Of a stretch of 64,000 bases of DNA, positions 57,858-64,000 are shown piece after piece. Numbering within the stretch: the first letter of the stretch is position 1; each line of letters starts with the position of its first letter. Under the pieces are notes generated by a model. The model did not search any database and had not been told where the DNA came from. It worked only from the letters and a program-made list of their open reading frames with translations. The position numbers were made by a program, and so were the translations under genes. This stretch comes from Hysterangium stoloniferum (taxonomy: Eukaryota > Basidiomycota > Agaricomycetes > Hysterangiales > Hysterangiaceae): assembly GCA_015178975.1 (NCBI GenBank), contig WHVD01000057.1:481600-545599 (forward strand), read 5' to 3'.

Positions 57858-58881
57858 GCAAGCCATCAATTTCAATATTTGGCAGTATTGCCCACTTCTT
57901 TCGCGGGTTGTCAAGTTTACGCCAAGCGAATCGTGATGAAGTGTCTCGAAAAGTAGGTGCTACATCCGTGTGTTGCTCGATTGAAGAGTTAAATCATTTG
58001 TGTTAGCCGATTTACAATCGCCCCCCGCGTACATACATAATTGATGTTCCTGCACCTCCTAACATTGTAGTTCATCTAAGAACGGGTCGTTCCGATAAGT
58101 GGGATTGTCGAAAATGTGGGGAACACTTGAACACGTCAAGGCAGTTTTTGGTATGGCTCTTTAAATCTTTTCACGAGGCTACTTAACAATCAAGACTTGT
58201 ACAGCGCCATACAAGATCTGAGCATCCCGATGGTAAGTACTGTCTTCGTGTTTTTTCATTTGGACGAGGGATCTCAACATTTGCCTTCATTTCTTCTAGC
58301 ATATATTTGTGGATGTGCTAAACTATACGATAACGCCTCTGATCTCAGATTCCATCGAAATGACTTTTACCATTGGGACTGATTTATTATCGTATCCTTG
58401 TTGAAGTTTTGGCCGTTCGTCAACATGATGACACCTGTGGGTCCTAGCATATTGCGCGCTAAGCTACATAGTTCTGTACAGTAGCTTAGTAATGTTAACG
58501 CTTCTTGTTCGTGTCCGCCTGTGTCAGCAATCCTTGCATGAAGGCTTCATAGCCTTGTTTTGATTACAAATTCAGCCGTTTTTAGTGTGACAGGTCCAGC
58601 CCATGTGTGAGGCAGTTCATCATTTGGTTCAATAGCAGTTATGAAAGTGAGACATAACAGACCATTTCAGGAGCAAGGGGCTATGCTCTGTTAGAGGGGT
58701 TCCGGGAGTCTGGTCAGAGTCTGGTGACTGGTCCATGAGATACAGAGTGTTGAGTATAAGCAGGTTGATGTCTGGGTCCGGCAGAGTCCGAGGACTGGTG
58801 TATCTGACACAGTGTCAGATATAGACAGGTTGAGGTGCAAGTCTGGTGGAGTCTGACAACTGGTGCATATGGGGTGACGTG

Positions 58882-60008
58882 CAGGTCCCAGGAGTCTGGA
58901 TGGAGTCTGGTTCGGGAGATGACCAAGAACATGTAGAGATGTCAACTGTGAATGGGTGGAGTCTGATGGATTCCAGGTCACTTGGCTTCAGCTCATATGT
59001 ATGCTGCACCTTTGTGGAATCATCAATATCCTAATTTCAGACAGACAAGGACTTAATGTACATATTTTCAGACCTGAGGATAGGTCTGAGGATGAAGGGG
59101 TAATTACATAGGTTGTACACTAAGAAAGGAGAAGACTGAGGACTAAGGCAAATAGGTTGGAGAGAGAGAATGAACCAGATTCAAAGTCAATATTCACATT
59201 AAGGTATAACTACTTTACATCATAGTATTTATACCAGAGGTGGTATTGTTCTACAAATTGAATAGTAAAGGGTTGGACCAAAAGAGAACAAGGAAAGAGA
59301 TGAATGGGTCTAAGAAAAGGTACAGGCATACATACATACTGTAGTTATGTTAGGATCCTTATCATTTCAGACCCCCATGAGCTGTTTTAGTCTTGCACAC
59401 CTCCATCATCCCACTGGCATCCCCATTCACAGTCGCATCACTTGCAGTGCCCCCAACACTTGTTCTTCATATTGTAACACCTTAGCTTCCCTTCCCATCT
59501 CCATTCCATTTGCTCCCCTGTAATTGGAGGTAGACCTAAACTATAGAGACAAGGAAAGTTAACCTTGTAGGGTTGTGTTATGTATATTTAAGGTTTTTTC
59601 TATTTTTCTCAATTTCCCCAAAAGAAATTGCTAAAGAGGCCCTTTGAAATGTATTTATATCACAATGGTAAAATTGTACAATACTCTTCTTGATTTATCT
59701 TGAAATTATGCAATTTATTTTGTATTTTTATCTTATAAACTGAGTGAGCTACAGAATTTCTACCTTTTATTCTTTTTTAACTATATATCTTCAAACTGGC
59801 CACCTAGCACTTATGTATTACATGATGCATGGGAATATTTCTCACAACAGGGGATAGTATTGAGTGCTGCATGATCCCTGTGTACCAGGAGGAGTTCAGT
59901 GTCAGGAACCAGAAAACCCGCCAGCCTCTGGGATCCTGGACCCCATCCTACATGCTCCTGACCCTCTACATATATTGTATAGTTACAACCGGAGTTCCCG
60001 TTGGAGCC
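58882..60008. repeat. 1127-base spacer of the palindrome, LTR-derived
   Basis: CpG-poor and not symmetric. It contains an ACTTGGCTTCAGCTCATATG motif copy (58979-58998), an LTR start TGTTAGGATCC at 59348, and near 59985 GTTACAACCGGAGTTCCCG, similar to the start of the 27799 LTR, which continues into the right arm. No gene. Confidence 0.75.
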
Positions 60009-61032
60009 CACGTCACCCCATATGCACCAGTTGTCAGACTCCACCAGACTTGCACCTCAACCTGTCTATATCTGACACTGTGTCAGATACACCAGTCCTC
60101 GGACTCTGCCGGACCCAGACATCAACCTGCTTATACTCAACACTCTGTATCTCATGGACCAGTCACCAGACTCTGACCAGACTCCCGGAACCCCTCTAAC
60201 AGAGCATAGCCCCTTGCTCCTGAAATGGTCTGTTATGTCTCACTTTCATAACTGCTATTGAACCAAATGATGAACTGCCTCACACATGGGCTGGACCTGT
60301 CACACTAAAAACGGCTGAATTTGTAATCAAAACAAGGCTATGAAGCCTTCATGCAAGGATTGCTGACACAGGCGGACACGAACAAGAAGCGTTAACATTA
60401 CTAAGCTACTGTACAGAACTATGTAGCTTAGCGCGCAATATGCTAGGACCCACAGGTGTCATCATGTTGACGAACGGCCAAAACTTCAACAAGGATACGA
60501 TAATAAATCAGTCCCAATGGTAAAAGTCATTTCGATGGAATCTGAGATCAGAGGCGTTATCGTATAGTTTAGCACATCCACAAATATATGCTAGAAGAAA
60601 TGAAGGCAAATGTTGAGATCCCTCGTCCAAATGAAAAAACACGAAGACAGTACTTACCATCGGGATGCTCAGATCTTGTATGGCGCTGTACAAGTCTTGA
60701 TTGTTAAGTAGCCTCGTGAAAAGATTTAAAGAGCCATACCAAAAACTGCCTTGACGTGTTCAAGTGTTCCCCACATTTTCGACAATCCCACTTATCGGAA
60801 CGACCCGTTCTTAGATGAACTACAATGTTAGGAGGTGCAGGAACATCAATTATGTATGTACGCGGGGGGCGATTGTAAATCGGCTAACACAAATGATTTA
60901 ACTCTTCAATCGAGCAACACACGGATGTAGCACCTACTTTTCGAGACACTTCATCACGATTCGCTTGGCGTAAACTTGACAACCCGCGAAAGAAGTGGGC
61001 AATACTGCCAAATATTGAAATTGATGGCTTGC

Positions 61033-62463
61033 TCATAGGAGGAGGCAGTTGGGCCGATGATGGGATGAATACAGCGACTTCACGTGGTCCCACCCTCTGA
61101 GCAGTCCAACCATTCTCCGTATCGACGTCCTTATAACATGGTCAGGTGAATAAATCTGATCAGCGATCAGCGGCTTACTGACAAGATAATCATGGGGCGC
61201 CCTAGATACTGTGCGGCGGAACGGTCGAAATCGACGGAGCCATAATCGACGGAGCCATGACCGACGAATGGTATATTTTAATTCCTCTGCATTTAGAATT
61301 TCGGCGCTCTTCAAATTAAGCCGCATGTGGTCAAATCGTTCCACGACTTCACCTATTGTTGGCCTGGCTGCCGGATTTTCCTGTACCATGTCCGTTACCA
61401 AGGCTAACATGAAATCGACGTTGCGTTTACGCTTGTGGTTGTTAGACATAGTGGTGATGTTGCGAGATGTGAGCCTTACATCAATAAACTCCATCTTGAT
61501 CATATGACCAATGTAACAAATATCAATAGCAAAAGGGTCGCAGGGTTTGTGGTACTTGTAGCCTCGAAACAGCCTATCATAGCGTCGAGAGTGTTCAAAA
61601 TTATCCAAGTAGTATTTCGGAGGCAAATGTCCATCAGTCGATGCTCCCGTCTTACGCAGTTTGGACATTTTTGGAGCCTTGGGGGGATGCACCACCTTGA
61701 TGTTGCTCAAGGTGCAATTCCTACAGACCAGAGGATTAATTCAACTTTGTGATGGTTAGCTAGGGAAATTCACCGATGGGCAACGTTGTTCTTATGCAGA
61801 AATTGTATGCCCTATACAGTCTCATGCTAAGTGTACCCATGAATTGAATTGGAAACGCACCTCAAATATCTGTCCGAGAAATTCCATAATATCATCACGC
61901 GTTTCAAACTTCGCATCACGTAAAGATAGGAAGTTTGGAAACACCAAGACGACGATGTTCTTGTCCTTTGGGATTTTGATGACTTCAACGACGGGAATGC
62001 AGTGATTCTGAGGCTCCGATGCCAATAACTTGCTCGAAAAATGGGTGGCAATGCTAAACTCATTTCCGTGTTTCGATAGGGATATTTTCTTTAGCTGTAC
62101 CACAGCTCCGTTAGAAATGCGCGTAGCAGCCATGATAGCAGGCGACTATTTTATAGAGAAGTTTCGATTAGTATAGATAGCCCACAATTAATTATACGCA
62201 CGTTCAAGTGATTTTTCGTCTTATTCTGCTTCCTCCCGGGCTGGTGTAACTTGTATCCCGAATATTCAAACAATAGCCTGTTAGTGGTCCAGAAATCTTC
62301 CGAGTCTGGAGCAGCCACTAGCTTCTCAGAACCAGCTTCCACAACATTCTGTCTGCGTTCACGTGCAGTTGCATCTGCGATCACTGGTGGCAGTCCTTTA
62401 CTCGAGGTGTCCCATCCAGATCTGTTGCCAGGAGAAGATGTAAGGTCAAAAATTCCAGCCTTC
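61033..62463 (-). CDS. pseudokinase unit C, inverted copy
   Basis: Mirror of 56427-57857, with identical predicted segments on the minus strand, including LKKISLSKH, the HRN loop and NFE. It is transcribed, if at all, toward the palindrome centre, as is its partner. See the partner for domain details. Confidence 0.58.
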
Positions 62464-63447
62464 CGTTCCTCCGCTCCGTGTAGAATTTCTGCGCTCTTCG
62501 GGTTGGGACGCATGGGATCAGATCGATCCACGACTTCACCTATCCTTGGTCCGTCCGTTCCCAAAGGTGATACGAAGCGAACTGTGTATTTACCCTTGTG
62601 GTTGTTAGGCATACTGGTGACGTTGCAAGTTGTTAGCCTTGTATCAAAAAACTCCGTCTTGATCACATGACCAGTGTAATAGATATCGACAACGAAATGG
62701 TCGCAATGCTGGTACTTGTCGCCTTGAAATTCTGCCACAATCTTATCAGAACGGTACACGGGAAGGTCCGTCACCAGCCCATTTCCAGTATCGTAGCGTC
62801 GAAAGGGTTTAAAATTATCCAAATAGTATGTGGGAGGCAAATGTCCATCAGTCGATGCTCGCGTCTTGCGCAATTTGGACATTTCTGGAGAATGCTCCAC
62901 CCTGATGTTGCTGAACGTGCAATTCCTGCAGACGAGAGGATTAATTCAACTTTGTGATCGTTAACTAGGGAAATTCACCGATGGGCAACGTTGTTCTCAC
63001 GCAGAAATCGTATACCCTACTTGCAGTTTCATGCCAAGTGTACCCATGAATTGAATTGGAAACGCACCTCAAATATCTCTCTGAGAAATTCCATACTATC
63101 ATCATGCGTTTCAAACTTCGCATTCAAGTAAACGTGGGAAGTTTGGAAGCACCAAGAAGACGATGCTCTCGTCTTTTGGGATTTCGATGACTTCAAAGAC
63201 TGGAATGCAGTGATTCTGAGGCTCCGATGCCAATAACTCGCTTGCTTCACAGTCTAGAGCAGCCACCAGCTTCTCAGAACCAGCTTCCACAACATCCCGT
63301 CCGCTTTCAGGTGCAGTTGCGTCTGCGACCACTGGTGGCAGTCCTTTACTCTCGGTCTCCCATCCAGATTTGTTCCCAGGAAAAGATGTAAGGTCAATGA
63401 TTTCAGCCTCCCATTCCCCTACATTTGACTGCTCGAAATTTCCAGCA
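62464..63447 (-). pseudogene. pseudokinase unit B, inverted copy
   Basis: Mirror of 55443-56426, with the same loss of the N-lobe lysine segment and the same NFK at the DFG position, so the deletion predates the inversion event. Confidence 0.6.
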
Positions 63448-63452
63448 TTCCT

Positions 63453-63846
63453 TTATCCTCGCAAATACGGGCCCTCAACGATCATGTCGGGTAGATTTAG
63501 TGCAACAATCTGACCCGTATTTGTTTCCATGCGATGTATCTCCTCGAGGTGGCCAAGCGATAAATAACACGGCAGTGACAGCCAGAGAAGGCAAGATACT
63601 GGATCGTGCATTATCGCACAATCTACGATGAAGGTGGTCCTGAGTTGCGGGGTGGGTTGTCCGACATCGCGCTGCAATCCACAAACTTGCCAGCAGGCAT
63701 GTATGCGGTGCATATAGGTTCTTCCCGTCAGCGGGAAATGGTTCCTCATTGACCCAGTCTGCAATTTTCAACTCTGGAAGACACAAGATCACTATACTGC
63801 CGAGCAACTGGGGTGGAAATGTATAGTCATCGTGCTTGGCCTGCAT
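63453..63846 (-). pseudogene. conserved ORF, inverted copy, frameshifted
   Basis: Mirror of 55045-55437. One extra G near 63693 splits the frame into an upstream part (minus 63846 on) and a downstream part ending at 63453. Confidence 0.5.
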
Positions 63847-64000
63847 GTCGTTGTGAAGGATTTCGCCAGCTGCTGAGGCGGTTGGGGTGGATAATTATGT
63901 CGTTCTATCCAAGTTCAGAAGGTTTCTTAATGGACGGATATAATACACTGTGCCTGGGATATATACCTTGACCAGCATTGTCATCTGACACAGAGTCACG

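Larger units (their letters stand above)
54891..58881 (+). repeat. left arm of a large inverted repeat (palindrome)
   Basis: Each position x in the inner part pairs with 118890-x on the other strand; outside the one-base insertion near 55195 the sum is 118891. The inverted frames correspond exactly, for example 57180-57857 (+) with 61033-61710 (-). The arm includes the conserved ORF, units B and C, and an LTR remnant (58657-58881). The true left limit may lie before 54891, since the window ends at the partner of that base. Confidence 0.95.
60009..64000 (-). repeat. right arm of the palindrome, runs off the window
   Basis: Reverse complement of 54891-58881. Two differences were noticed, both in the outer part: an extra base (GCTGGCAAG for GCTGCAAG at about 63693) and A for G in AAGCACGATG/AAGCGCGATG (about 63833). 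The rest looked identical wherever I compared translated frames. The end of the window, CACAGAGTCACG, pairs with 54891 on, so the arm continues beyond 64000. Confidence 0.95.

Noticed and set aside
58691..58981. ORFs with Thr/Pro/Leu-rich proteins in the palindrome core (also 59864-60199)
   Set aside because: They are translations of LTR sequence that recurs at 51246-51490 and 27850-28060. There is no sign of coding constraint.

Overview
The window looks like nuclear DNA of an agaricomycete (mushroom-forming basidiomycete). Genes are split by many 46-90 base GT..AG introns, the proteins match fungal families (Pop3, Ufd2, Orc2, a DUF6533-type membrane protein), and the repeats are mostly Ty3/gypsy LTR elements whose LTRs begin TGTTA or TGTGA. 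No bacterial or phage features are present. Region 1 (1-19.6 kb) is gene-dense and ordinary. It holds a tentative C1orf74-like gene (-), a GCFC/PAXBP1/Ntr2-type spliceosome-disassembly protein (+), a nucleotidyltransferase-fold protein (+), RNase P/MRP subunit Pop3 (-), the U-box E4 ligase Ufd2 (+), a DUF6533 membrane protein (+), a DCAF4-like WD40 protein (-), origin recognition subunit Orc2 (+) and a U6 snRNA (+). Two divergent pairs, Pop3/Ufd2 and DCAF4/Orc2, have only about 85 and 106 bases between start codons. Splicing (U6, Ntr2), RNA processing (Pop3), ubiquitin (Ufd2, DCAF4) and replication (Orc2) genes sit side by side, which is housekeeping synteny and not an operon. Region 2 (19.6-26.5 kb) is a decayed segmental unit: a conserved but unrecognised ORF, a broken Cep57/Ppc89-like gene, and a kinase-like gene in which both catalytic aspartates are replaced by asparagine. 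Region 3 (26.5-52.4 kb) is a CpG-poor nest of transposons: a gypsy element split by two LTR insertions, a 620 base MITE-like element and a further insert; a broken Tc1-type transposase; two more Gag remnants; several LTRs with exact 5-base target duplications; and a 3.3 kb TA-flanked DNA transposon with a nearly complete transposase. Region 4 (52.4-54.3 kb) is CpG-normal sequence with no confident gene. Region 5 (54.3-64 kb) carries a second, rearranged copy of region 2 with two tandem pseudokinase units. From at least 54891 it is repeated in inverted orientation to the window end: two arms of about 4 kb, nearly identical by eye, around a 1.1 kb LTR-rich spacer. This palindrome, with its amplified pseudokinase family, is the most unusual structure here. 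It could be a real recent inverted duplication or an assembly fold-back.
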